Source: Melastoma dodecandrum (lineage: Eukaryota > Streptophyta > Magnoliopsida > Myrtales > Melastomataceae). From it: 64,000 nt of DNA. The notes under the pieces were generated by a model, which was not told the DNA's origin, ran no database searches, and was given only the letters and a program-made list of their open reading frames with translations. Position numbers and translations under genes: made by a program. Positions within the stretch are counted from its first letter, which is position 1. The number at the start of each line of letters is the position of its first letter. The stretch covers positions 1,860,001 to 1,924,000 of the forward strand of contig JARUPY010000189.1 in NCBI GenBank assembly GCA_029817715.1, written 5' to 3'. Of this stretch, positions 48,430-60,300 are shown piece after piece.

Positions 48430-49390
48430 TAAAGGTGCAAAAGGCGAGTGCGAATGACAAGAGGCGAGGCAGGCGAGCTCAAATCGACATTTAGGGTCTC
48501 CTGGCGAGGCGAGGCGTGTCACAAAGGCGCGCTCGCCTTTTTGTAACGAGAGGCGACCAAAAGTCATGCCTTTTGGTAGCCGGCGAATTTAGACATTTCG
48601 GGACTTATTTGTAACCTAATCAAAACTTCAAGTCAAATTTGAATTTAAAAAAAAAAAATATTTTACGTGACTTATTTGTAACCTAATCACATAGTATCTC
48701 CCCCTTACCCAAAAAGAAAAGGCAACGCCTGGGACTTTCTTCAGGCTTGAAGCAGCTGCCCCGCCACAAGGGCTGCTCGTCCCCGCCGCACGGCGAACGT
48801 TTATTGGCCTCCTCACAGTCCCGTGACCCCTCCGCAACCTTCGGCTTTGTGTTCTACTGGTCTTGGGAGAAGGTGAGTCTTCTCTCTCTCTCTGTTCTTT
48901 GTTTTTTTGGAGTTTCTTGTATTGACTCCTTCGACTGGAACTTTCTGTGAAGCCGCAAGTAGAGGTGAGTGCTTTCCCGTGGAGCCGATCAGGTTGTTAA
49001 TCTCGAAATCGGAGGGGAATTTTATCATCGGGGGAGGTGTTTCCAGGGAGATTTACCTTTGGGAGGTGATGTTCTGTTGAGGGATGATAGTTATGCTTTT
49101 GCTCATGTGCAATTGTATTGCCTCGTTGCTTAATCGATGATTGGTCGGCGTGCCTGATGTTTGCTGCAATGTTGGACCATTGTGATTTTCCTTGGCATGA
49201 AAATTCGTATGGGGGATTTTTGCGTTGTGATGCAATGACTTTGATTGGACCTTTTAATTTGGTCATTTCTTATTTGGAAACTATGTTGGAAAACTTATTT
49301 GAACTTCTTTACTCCATGCTTTTTGTTATTTAAGCTTAATTACATGTATCGCTTTTGTTCTAAAGGTGAGCGCCTTTCGCCTCAGGCTCT
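48430..49390 (+). repeat. GGCG-rich dispersed repeat, copy B
   Basis: The left end (48434-48590) has repeated GGCGA/GCGAGG units and AGGCGACCAAAAG. The right end carries the 23-bp sequence 49362-49384, identical in reverse complement to 24634-24656. Orientation is opposite to copy A. The interior (48700-48850) is GC-rich and the rest ordinary. A CT microsatellite lies at 48880-48893. Confidence 0.5.
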
Positions 49391-50102
49391 GATCCGTCGT
49401 CGTTCTCATCACTCTAAGCCAATAAAGCCCTCTTTCTTTTATTTTGAGAAGAATTTTGGTTTCCAGTTAGAAGAGGACATTCATTACTCATGCGTCCCGA
49501 TTTCTTACACTCGTAACATATCGGCCCCTTTTATCTTCTAGATTAGAAGAATTGAGTTTGTTGCTTCGTTCGAAGCATTTCTTGGAGAGAAGTTTTAATA
49601 ATCTCTTTATAAGCAAAGAGATCTCCTCATATGTATCTGCTTCTGTGTCACCCGAATCATCGTCAGTAGATTTAGATGCCTTAAAAGCTATAGATTTGGT
49701 TTACCAACTCCCAAATGACCACTTCTCTTCCTCATATGAAAGTAGAGAACCAATAAGCTGATCCAATCAAAGAGACCTAGTGAAGACGGAGGGAAGCACC
49801 CTCGACTGAGCAATTAATCAAGAATGCTATGTATTTTAGGATTATAGTCATGGGTCATTAAACTTGTATGGGTCATTATAGGCCTAGTGAAGACGGAGGG
49901 AAGCACCCTCGACTGAGCAATTAATCAAGAATGCTATGTATTCTAGGATTATAGTCATGGGTCTCTTAGGGAAAAAGAAGCATTTTAAGGAGTCATTCCT
50001 AAAGGGGAGAAGGCCGACACATACTCTAAGGTCGTAACGTTAATTTTGATAGACAGGGTGACCGGGTCTTGAATTTCCAACACCTCCATATTCTTACCAA
50101 AT
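49391..50102. other. Intergenic with a tandem repeat
   Basis: Short open frames at 49245-49541 and 49552-49761 could be remnants of a coding sequence, but I recognise none. A direct repeat occupies 49776-49960. Confidence 0.35.
49776..49960. repeat. Direct tandem repeat, 107-bp period
   Basis: CCTAGTGAAGACGGAGGGAA starts at 49776 and 49883. The matching unit is about 78 bp with one mismatch, followed by about 29 bp of spacer in the first copy. Confidence 0.9.
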
Positions 50103-50426
50103 TTATTTTATCCATTGTCCGAACCACTTTGCTATATTGGGTTTCTCCACAAATGGAAAGCACAAGAAACCGGTCCGATTCTCCAAGATGAGAGGCGTTG
50201 TAAAGTCTTCTTGACAGAGAGGTTTCAAGTAGTCATTGGGAATTGGGTTTGGAAAGAGAGAAGCTGGTATAATCGGCTCCAATGTGAGACCCTCTCCTCG
50301 AGGATTGGCGATCTTCACTACGCCAGACGGAGCAATGTGAAGATTGTGCCATAAGGTCGCGTGGTTAGACATTGTCGATGAGGAAAGGAGAGAAAAAAGA
50401 AGAAGAGCAAGAAGATGGTGAGTCAT
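50103..50426 (-). CDS. Hypothetical small protein with signal-peptide-like start
   Basis: An open frame of 107 codons from ATG 50426 (a longer frame starts at 50537). The start MTHHLLALLLFSLLSSS is hydrophobic like a secretion signal. The rest has two cysteines and a possible N-glycosylation site (NRT) and no family I recognise. No intron or promoter evidence was found. It lies in repeat-rich sequence, so it may be chance or a transposon remnant. Confidence 0.25.
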   Translation of the reverse strand: MTHHLLALLLFSLLSSSTMSNHATLWHNLHIAPSGVVKIANPRGEGLTLEPIIPASLFPNPIPNDYLKPLCQEDFTTPLILENRTGFLCFPFVEKPNIAKWFGQWIK

Positions 50427-50537
50427 AGCTAGGGTTTTGCGGGGTGATACACTTTTGGTCAATGTCGTTTCACCCAAAGAAGGGCTTAAAAAACTTGGCG
50501 ATGGAATCACAACAGTTGAAATATTTAGCACGAACAA

Positions 50538-51561
50538 TACATGGATTTAGAACGCGGTCACCGATAATTGAAACAAGGATGGAATAGATTGTATTTGCAA
50601 AATGACGACAAAAAGCAAAAGTTTTCAATCATGAATAATCATGAAGAATGAAAAGCCTAAATCTGGAACAATGTAGGTGTTTCGGGGACTTTCTCGACTT
50701 GCGAAGATGGCTGGCGAGATCCGGGTGACAATGTGATGGATTGGAACAATGAGCAATGGAACCGGAGACTGAAAACCGGGATATGTGAACTAAGGGCGTA
50801 AGGATTCTACGAAGCCTAGAGACAGAAAAAGAATGCCGATTTAGTCTTAGTTGAATGTAATGTCTGTTTTGAGAGGATATGTATGTTTTTATATCTACCG
50901 TGTGTTACTGATATTCAGGGACGGTGAACCTCGCCAAATGAATAATTCTCCACTCTACTTGTAGTCTTTTTTATGTTGACTTAATAGACTTGTTGTGGTT
51001 CCTTTTAAATCGACTTACCATGAATTCACCCTATAGACTTGCTTGTGATAATTATCCCTAACTGTGGACTAGTCGCTAAAAAAATAGTTTCAATATTTTT
51101 TTTTCTGATAGTCTGGCGGGTTTGTTCTTTGAAAGTTTCACTGACACAAGTAAGACAAAAAAGCCCGTAAAAGTTGGTAAGATTGAAGGAAACATTAAAA
51201 GATGTGAATTCGGAAATGAGGCTTAGTTGATCTACAAAACAACAGGTGAGGAAATTTCATGGCCATGATTTGGTGGGGTTGGGGTTAACAACAATATTAG
51301 TCTATATCAACTAACCATGGAATTAATTATACACAAGAGCACCCGCCAGGAACCACAACAGATTCACAGAGAGAGAGAGAGGGAGAACATTTGCATGTAT
51401 TAGTAACCCCCCTCCTTTCTTTGAGAAAGAGGAAATTACCAAACCAACCCCCTCTTCTTTCCCTAATGTCTCACTTGTCAGCCCTCCTCCTGTCCACCCA
51501 TTCACTTAATAATAACATGGCTGGAACAAGTCACGATTCTGGGTTTAAGGGAGTTTACCTC
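50538..51561. other. Intergenic, PAT1 3' flank
   Basis: AT-rich, with a GA microsatellite at 51367-51382. The part nearest 51561 probably includes the PAT1 3' UTR. Nothing else is recognised. Confidence 0.4.
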
Positions 51562-54500
51562 TCATCCCCTCACTGATTCCGAGCTCGTTTGGCTGCTGCC
51601 ACTCCCCCCTACGTGAGCGTTGAACGAGCTTATGGGCATTGAGCGTTGAGCAAAGTCTGTGAGTAGCTTACGCTGGGACTCGTCCGTATGAGGGAGGCTG
51701 GCCCTCAGGAGTTCCACGGGCATCTCTCGGGCAATTGCCCTCGAGGTTTCCGATCCGATGGTTTCTGGGCTTAATTGGTTCTGCGACATCAGAGACTGGA
51801 CGATGGTCTCGTACTTGGTGAGGCAGTATTTCGTGAGCAGCGAGAAGAACTCGTTGAAAGAAGCCTGCCACAGCCTACGGTTTGGCAGCATACAGTTGCT
51901 CTGGGTGTGGGGACCCGTCAGAAGGTCAGTGGCCCTGTCCAGGACGGCCTTTAGGACCACTGATGCACCGTCTCCAGCCAGGGTTTCCAGAGGACGAAGT
52001 GGTGGCTGCTCGGAGGAGCAAACAACAGCAACCAGACAGGCGCTCAGGGCACGCAGATCCATCCCCCCCACGCATGTAGAGACCGTTTTAGAAAGATTAA
52101 CGGTTGTTTCTGCATCACTTGTGTCGGGGGAAAGACCGCCAAAGAGAAACCTTAAGTGGCGGAAGACGGTCATGCAGACAATCCGGGCAAGTTCGCTACC
52201 CGGAAAGAGAAGCTGCAGGTACCTGGCCACAAGTTTTCTGCCCTTGGCCAGAGAAGTCAATCTCAAAAACACAATATCATCCTTCGGACCAACTTGGCCG
52301 CTTTTCCCAAGTGGATCAACAAGTTGAAGAGAGGCGGCCAAACCATCCAACAACATCTGCCGCTTCCGCCTCAGTTGGGCCCCACCATCTTGAGGCTGAG
52401 TGAATTGAAGGAGCCGATTGATGTCATCCACATCAAGGAGGACACAGAGACTGTCTTCCACTGTAATTCTAGCTGCAAGCATAGGTTCTTGCTCCAAAGG
52501 CTTCTCCTTAGCTTTCTGGTCCAAGCTCCCATTTCCAGAACCAGGTGGAGATTCAACCTCAAGGAGGGGCCGGGGCCTCCTAATACAAGAAAGGGGAACC
52601 CTCCCGAATGCATCGGCATGGGGATGCTGTTCAGAACTATTACGGGATCGAGAAGGTAGCTCCTTTAGATGAGCAGGGCAAAAACGGCCCTTCGATCTTG
52701 ATGCAGAGGACCTTTTAGCCAGCTGTGCTTGGTGGTAGTAGTCATCTATGTATGGGTCATTGCTGTGAGTTGCACTGTGCTGCATCTTCAATATACTTTC
52801 AATATCTTCAGAGGTCATATACTTAGACCTAAACTGTATAGACATGCTCTCACTTTTCTGGCTGCTAAGATCTGATCCTTGATGTGAAAATCGCACATTG
52901 TATTTCCCCCGCGATGATCTAGGTCTGTGTTCCCTACCATCTGATAAACCGAGCATCAGCTTATGTGAAGAGGAAGGATGAGAACTGTATAGTGGCGACT
53001 GAAATGTAGCAAGATGAGCCAATGATGATTGTAGCGAATGACGGAGCCTCTGTTGCTGTAGATGATGCTGAGATGACAGGAGGTGCTGAGAAAGCAGATT
53101 CGGATTAGACAGTTGTTTCTGCAGTAGCATGTTATTCAAGACAGTCGATTGACTTCCATGCTGTAACCCGGGATGGTCAACCCATTGATTCTGTGCCCTT
53201 GGCCTGTTGCTAAAAGAAAGGCCAGGATGAGAGAACTGCGTCGTATTTCCACCGTATTCAACACCATGGGGTAGTCCACCAAGATGGTGTAGATTATTGT
53301 CGGATAAAGGAGAGAATATGGGTGCCGAGAAAGGAAGCTGCGGCCCGCCAATAGTAGGCATACTCAGAGTTCGAGGTGATGCCTGCTCAGATCGGCTCCC
53401 TGGAGGAGGGAAGGAAGTGTAAGCTGATTTTGGTACATATATCGGTGCACTGGAGAAGTGATGCAACTGTGGTGGCTGCTGAGGATATGAAGTTGTTCGG
53501 TACAGAGGTGTCGACTCTGAAAAATCAGCAGAAGACCATCTTTTGTTTTCTTGAACACTTTCTCCATCAAAAGAATGTGAATCTAACCATCCACCCAAAT
53601 CACCCTCCTGAATCCACTCAGTAGCAGATGAACCTAAAAATGCAGCATACATCAGAAAGAAGTTGCACCATTGTGGTTATATGACAATTAGATTATCCAA
53701 GTCCAGATTAGAACATTGGGGTCTTCAGGGCTAGCAAGAATGTAATAGGTTCAAGTCATGACCCAATAATACAATTTCAAATGAACAAACAACGGCATCA
53801 TAGAACAATCATTTGGTCCTATCATGATTAAGGCAGCCAAACAGGCAGTTCACATATCTCTGTTAACATGACATCAGCAGACTGTGAACGCAGCTTATTC
53901 CAGTCTTCCCGCTATAGGGTTAAATCGATATATTCAAGCTCCTATGCAGACCACTTCAAATAGAACAATCTTTCAAGAAATGATGATACAGCAGTTTTGT
54001 TGACAATCCTCTCACGCAAGACTATCTTAAAATATCAACATGAATTGGCAGCAAGCCAACATAAGGGTCACTTCTTACAGTCTTGAAAAAAAAAGCCAGA
54101 GAGATTGGTCTTCTCATGTCTTGCACAGAACAGTTAAACTTCAGACCCAGACAACGCATCTGTTAAAGTAGTACCAAGAAATTACAGGGTCCTAGTAATC
54201 AAATAGTGTCCTTCCCTAACCATAGGCTTAGAGATGGACAAAATGCCACTAAAAATACCATGTTTGCTGATTGACCTACATGTTAAACAACAGTATCCCT
54301 ACAAAAAGTTCATTAAATGCATGCAGACATCAGAAAAATGAAGTCAAACATAACTGTGGTCATGCATCATCAATCGCTCATCAAGATGGAAACGATCCAT
54401 AGATTTTGATTTCAAGGGACAATGTCAATTCTCTAAAACATATCGAAGCATGATTCAGTCAAGTTCAAGTATATTTAATGCTCAAAATGAACAAAAAGGC

Positions 54501-56118
54501 GCCCAAGATTTGTCCCTTCATAAATTATATATTTCACCAGGCAAACTTTAAAAGGGGGCACGCTGACAATCACTTACTTTCCCTAGAAAATGATCCTGAT
54601 CCTCGGTCACCAATAACACCCGGATGCTTTGGTCCTGTAACTACACGGTTCAACTGCATCACAACAATACAGACAATCAATGAATGGTGATAATAAGAAA
54701 AGCTCTTCAAAGCATGAAACATAGAATAGAAACGATGATAAATAACTGAATCCCAAATCAACTATCTGGAAAAAATATGCGACAATGCCCGGCACTGAAA
54801 AGGCCAACAATGAATCAGAAGAACAAATGGTTCCATTCATGTCAGATGCACCATCAGCGAATGAATGGTTACATTTATGACACAGCGAATGAACGGTTAC
54901 ACCAATGACGTGCTTCAATTTCAGGAAAGCTTGAGTAGACAATATTTTTGACATTTTCAGTGCTTATTCAGACAGATGGTCCATATGAAATGTCTAAGGT
55001 GCACAGAGCACAAACCAGCTAGGAAATGACAAAGGGACAGAAGGAGTACACGCATGCAGCCTATCCATAGAAAATACCTGCAAGCATGGTAAATTACTCA
55101 AATAAGCAAGGGTCCAATTACCTTCGCAAAGGTGGTGGCAAGATCATCTATGTCAGACAAAGATCCAAAACCCCCAGTCTGCAAATGTGATCGAACAGGG
55201 AATTAGGTTTCTGGGTTGACAACAAATTACATTGACAACAATCCTAGCCTTAAAACATGGGAAATTCATATTGCATTGCAGACCCGATGAATGATTTCTA
55301 ATCATGCAAAAGAAATTATGGAACAGCGACCGGCTTTTCACATCACCTCTTCTTTGTCAAACAAATGATATTCATCGTCGCCTGGCCCAAATATAGGAAC
55401 TTCCTCCTCACCCTCATCTAGGACACCCAGATCCACCCCTTCCATGACATTCTGACCGAAGAATTCATATTGGGATGCATCGAAGAGAGGACCATCTGGA
55501 TAAAAAACAGCATTATGACCAAATAACACAGTCAGTTTCTCACAATATTACCCTAATTGAGCCATGACTACATCACATCACTCGCATGCAATAATGGTAG
55601 GGGGTGAAGAGCAGCTGCATCAGCCCCGCAACCAAACACCTAAAAGGAGTTCAGAAAAGCCCCAATAGATTGCCAGCACAAACAGGGGTTTCGTATACAA
55701 GCATCGTCTACTAGAGGAAGAACCTCCAACAAAAGTTCGACTCCACCAAACAACACAACCTCCCCCCCTTCCCCAATTCCATGGTCAATCAACACCTCAT
55801 CCGAAATGATACGCATCGTGAGAACCGAAATCGAAGAAATCTCTACAACCAGCTAAAAACCCTCCGCAATTCGAAGATGACCCTCGCCCTACAGCCCCGG
55901 ACCACATCCCCAATTCAGAGTTTCCCAAATCAGCATTCCCGTCGCAACAAGTCCCACAATATCAGAATTGACCACCAATCGGAATCCGAATCGGAGGAAA
56001 TCACTAGAATTCCAAACCCCTCGACACCACAAAGAAAAAGAGAGAGAGAAAGAAAGAGCGTGTGACCTGATGAAGCCCCGGAGAAATACTTGAATCCATT
56101 CCCCTGGGATCTCTCCAT
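51562..56118 (-). CDS. PAT1: PAT1-type mRNA decapping activator
   Basis: A predicted 801-residue cytoplasmic protein of the Pat1 family, which binds deadenylated mRNA with the LSM1-7 ring and promotes decapping in P-bodies; Arabidopsis PAT1 is also linked to immune signalling. Exons: 56118-56067, 55495-55347, 55178-55122, 54653-54578 and 53633-51562 (TGA), in frame with GT-AG introns. The N-terminus carries the conserved [10 protein letters not shown] and an acidic stretch ([15 protein letters not shown]). The motif [16 protein letters not shown] is typical of plant PAT1. The middle is rich in Ser, Pro, His and Gln ([15 protein letters not shown]), as expected for a disordered linker. The Pat1 C-terminal helical domain runs about residues 450-780 ([36 protein letters not shown]). 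Length matches plant PAT1 proteins. Which of the plant paralogues (PAT1, PATH1, PATH2) it is cannot be settled here. Confidence 0.92.
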
Positions 56119-57377
56119 GCCTCCGCCCTATCTTAACCCTAAACCCACGACCACCGCCACCACAACGACGTCCAAAACAGGAACTAAAAAGGAAAAGGAA
56201 CGCCGAAATTCTACCTACCCCTCCCAAAAGAAACGAAGAAAACTGAAAGCGAATCCTTCCGCCCGTATCCTGCTAGCCCCTCAATCCATCGCATCCGCCG
56301 TTGTGGCGGGCGGCCGTGGGGGGAACGGCAGGGGAACAGAACAGGAGGAGGACAGGGTGGAGGGCATTCGTTTTGCGAAGGGAAGACACGAGGACGAAGT
56401 AAGACGTCGGTCGTTTGGTTTTTAATAATTAGTATCACCGCAACTGTGTCGACGTGGCGAGGCTTGGTTGGGGGATGGCGATGGGGTCCATGGTGGGCCG
56501 GGAGGAGGAGGAGGTGGTGGTGGTGGGAATCCGGATCTCTTGGGAATTTCGATCCCCCCACCCCCTACTCTTATTTATTTAATTTCCACTTCCCTCCAAA
56601 AAATGGGTTGCTTAATTATTGGGTCCCGGTTTAATCAATCGTGGAGCTTTCACGGAGATAATCTTCGAAGACCAGAACAAAAACAACAAAGAAAGAGAGA
56701 GAGAATTATTGAGTGTTGCGTGGATTCTCTCTCTGTCCTTGTTCTAGAAATTGCCTTTAGTTTCCCTATTTGAAGAGAATAAGCATTCTTTCCACGAGCC
56801 TTTACAGCAACGTACTTGCGTCCACTAGAAGTGAAGTGGCGTGTCCCACCCCCACCTTTCCTTTTTTTTTTTTTTTTTTTCTAAATGAGATGTGATCGTG
56901 ATGAAATCCCACTCGAGTCGTGCCGAAAATGACATAGTTAGGCACGGGAAAACGAAAATAACACTGCAATGATTGCGTGCCCGATGAGAATTATTTTATT
57001 ACTCCTATTTAAAACTCCTCCTCATTAATTACTAATCATTCATGGAAAATGATGGGTTTGTTGACTTTTATATGCCAAAATCATGGGAAGAAATGGTGGT
57101 TTATAGAAAAAGGCTGTAGCAAAAATAGAACAGTGTCTACCTAAATAAGTCCAAACCCAACAAAATCTAAAACTACCCACCCACCCCAGAAAAAATCTCT
57201 AAACGTTGTAGGCTGGCCTGATTTGGGGACTAATGATGATGATAATTTTTAGGAGGACTATAGGGTAAAATCCTAAATATGCCTACCAAAAATACAATAC
57301 CAAGGAGATGCGTACTAGTACGAGCACTCGCCAAAACTATTGCGGGTTACCTTTGCGCTAGGTGTTAGGCTTTCACG
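56119..57377. other. PAT1 promoter and HSP70-17 3' flank
   Basis: Directly upstream of PAT1 the minus strand reads TTTAGGGTTAAG (56134-56145), a telo-box-like motif likely in the leader. A GGA/GGT-rich block is at 56502-56528. The rest is AT-rich, with a T run of 22 at about 56860-56880. No further gene is seen. Confidence 0.5.
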
Positions 57378-60300
57378 TTATAACTCGTCGTGAGACTCAG
57401 AACCCAATCCAGATATGGTTTCTTGCTCCGCAGCACCTTCTGGAGCATCTGTCGATTGATCTTCCGATGAGGATTCTTCCACGGGTGAGGCCGAGGGGCC
57501 GGGACTTCCTTCCTCCTTATCGGGTTCTGTCGCCTTGGGCTTCTCCACTTTAGGTTTCGGCTTAGGAATCTTATCTACAATAGCAACCTTCAAATACACA
57601 ATGCAAATCATTCGTAAGAAGAGACACTTATGTTTGGCCCCTGAAATGGAACTGAATCGTTAGTAAATAGTGGAATGGTCGCAAAAGGATTTGTCAATGC
57701 CATTTCAGCAACGGATCCTGAACTCAAACACAAATCGGAATTAAAGGCAGCCGAGTATTACTTAAAGAAACAATACCTTGGCTTGCAGAGTGAACAGCTT
57801 GTCGTATACTTCATCGGATGTGAACGCAGGTTTAGCGAATCCAGCATTCCTACAGGAATCACACCACCGAGTTTGTGTGAGGCCATTCAGTTTTCAGTAT
57901 CAGAGGAAACAAGTCCAAGCGAAAATGATTAGGAAACAGTAGAATGCACAACAGAAGGGGGAGCTAACACGTACTTTTGCTCAGTCTCCTTCTGTTCCAA
58001 CCAGATCTTTAAATCTTCACCCCCTTTTACTATCTGCCAGATTCACACCCGGAGGTCAATATTCAGTGCAAACCAGATACAAACAAAATAGCCAAGAGAG
58101 CTAGATAGCAAAGGCATAAGCAGAAAACCTCATCTATTTTCTCTCTGGGGAGCCATGGTTTCTTGTCCTCCCACTCCTGTACAATCTGCAGGTGGCAACA
58201 TGAATAGTGTGTCAACAAAAGGCTAAGGCGATATGTGAAGAAACAAACACAACATTGAGGTAGAAGAAATTTATCAGGTAAAAGAAATCTGTCAGGGAAC
58301 AGAATGGTCATTTAAATAGCAAAAGGATCCCTGCCCAGGCAATGTCATGACCTCCTGCATTCCAATTACAGAAAATAACCTTACAGTAAACTACCTCATG
58401 CAGCCGGACAAGGTACTTTCTGGCTTGTTCCACTGCTGCCGGCCTGTCGGTTACTTCTTTCAATCTGGAGATTAAAAGAAGAACTTGTGGTGATAAGCAA
58501 TCTTTTACTTAAAAGCTTCCTAACTGGATAATTGAAACACTAAAATAGATAAAGAATACTTCACTGCATCAAAAAATTCAGAACTCTCCAGAAAACATGA
58601 AATCACAGACCTGAAAAACATAGGATCTCCTATAGCTTTTAATGAAGTGAGACGCTCCTCAAATGCGGTGGCAAGAGCTTCTTCCCCATCAGTGTAGAGC
58701 CAATCCTGTGCCTGTCGATATTACAAATATATAATGTAAGACAATACAACTCAACTAATCGAAAAGTAAAATAAGGATGCAATCCTGAGATCCGTCAATT
58801 TGGATTAGAGTGAAATAATCAACAAATGTTATAGCATTAACGATGTTGTGCACGCGTGGTGTACAACGTGAGTTGTGCACGCATGCACATGAGTGAATGC
58901 CAGTGAGAGTGTGTTTGTGTGAGGGAGGGAGAGTACTTCATCAAGCTTTGCAATAAAGGACTCTCGTTCTTCAGAACTGGAGATTTTCCAGAACTCCTCA
59001 GATGTCTCAATCTGTCATACATAGAAACAGTAAAGAGTCAGGGGAAAACACCAATGCTTCCCAAACAAGAAAATAAACTTCATCAGCATTCAACAATCAG
59101 ACCTCAAAAACTTCACCAATTCTTAACTCTGTCAAAGACAGAGTTCCAGCGCTCAGGGAAAACGACAGATTACCTTTTCTTTTGTGGCATATATGTATCC
59201 CTCCAAGTTGTTTTTCAGCTCAGCAGTTCTTCTTCGCTCTGCCTCCTTTTTGTCAAGTGATTCTAGCTTTGACTGTGCTTCCATGAATGATTCTTTGGAA
59301 AGAGGAACCGCAGGCCCAGAAGTCTTGTCTATAATCTGTAGTCAACAGATATTAAGGCATTAACAAACTAAGCCTTTGTCAAACAGAAGCTCAACAAAAC
59401 GTGTTTAGATAACATATGGTCACAGATGTACCTTCAATGGAATCCTGAAGGTCCGCTTTTTCAATTTTCTTTCAGTACCTGGATCAGCAGAAACTTGATT
59501 TACTGTGTTTGAGATAGTTTCATTGCTCGCTCCACTATCTGTTGATGTCGTTTCAGACGTTTCTTCAGTCTTATCATTCGATGCATCTTCAGCTGATGTG
59601 GTGTTGGAATCAGCAGTAGCATTTGCTATTGTCAAATTTTTTCTAGGAACTTCCACCCACTCCGATATTTCAATAACAGCATCAGCTCGATCCAAAGAGA
59701 GCACCCCACTTCTACTGAGTGAGAAGTGTAAATTTGCTTTGACAGGAGACGACAAGTTCTTGCTTGAATATCTGGAGAAATTAAGTATTAATAAAAGGGA
59801 AGAGTCTGGGGGAATGCATGGAAATACTTTGGTGCGAACGGGGAATGATGAATGCCAACACTAAACAGATAAATTTTCCTTACTTTTCAGCTGCATCTGC
59901 AAGGCTGGACACTGAATACCGAGCAAATACAGGAGAAAGAACACCAGGGGGTAAAACATCTTCGCTCTCATAAGCAAGATGTACTTCAAAGTCCTTGTTG
60001 TGGATGATAGATTTAAACATCTGTCAACATGTACCAAAACAGGTAATAAGTATGGAATGCCTATCCGAGAAATCATGCAAAGTACGTTTTCTATAAGTGA
60101 TGCAAAGTACAATTTAACATACTTTACTGGGAAGTTTCTTCATTCTCGGTGCAAGTGACTGCTTTTTGCTGTCATCTTCACCAATATCGATGCCTTCAAA
60201 CTGGACCGTAAAGCCATAGGGACTGCCATCAACCATTCCAAGTCGTCGATTCAACTTTATTCCATCACTCAAGTTGGCAGCATAAAGTGCCGCACCAAGA

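Noticed and set aside
51758..52659. Long plus-strand open frames opposite PAT1
   Set aside because: They are antisense shadows of the 2-kb last PAT1 exon and have no family resemblance.
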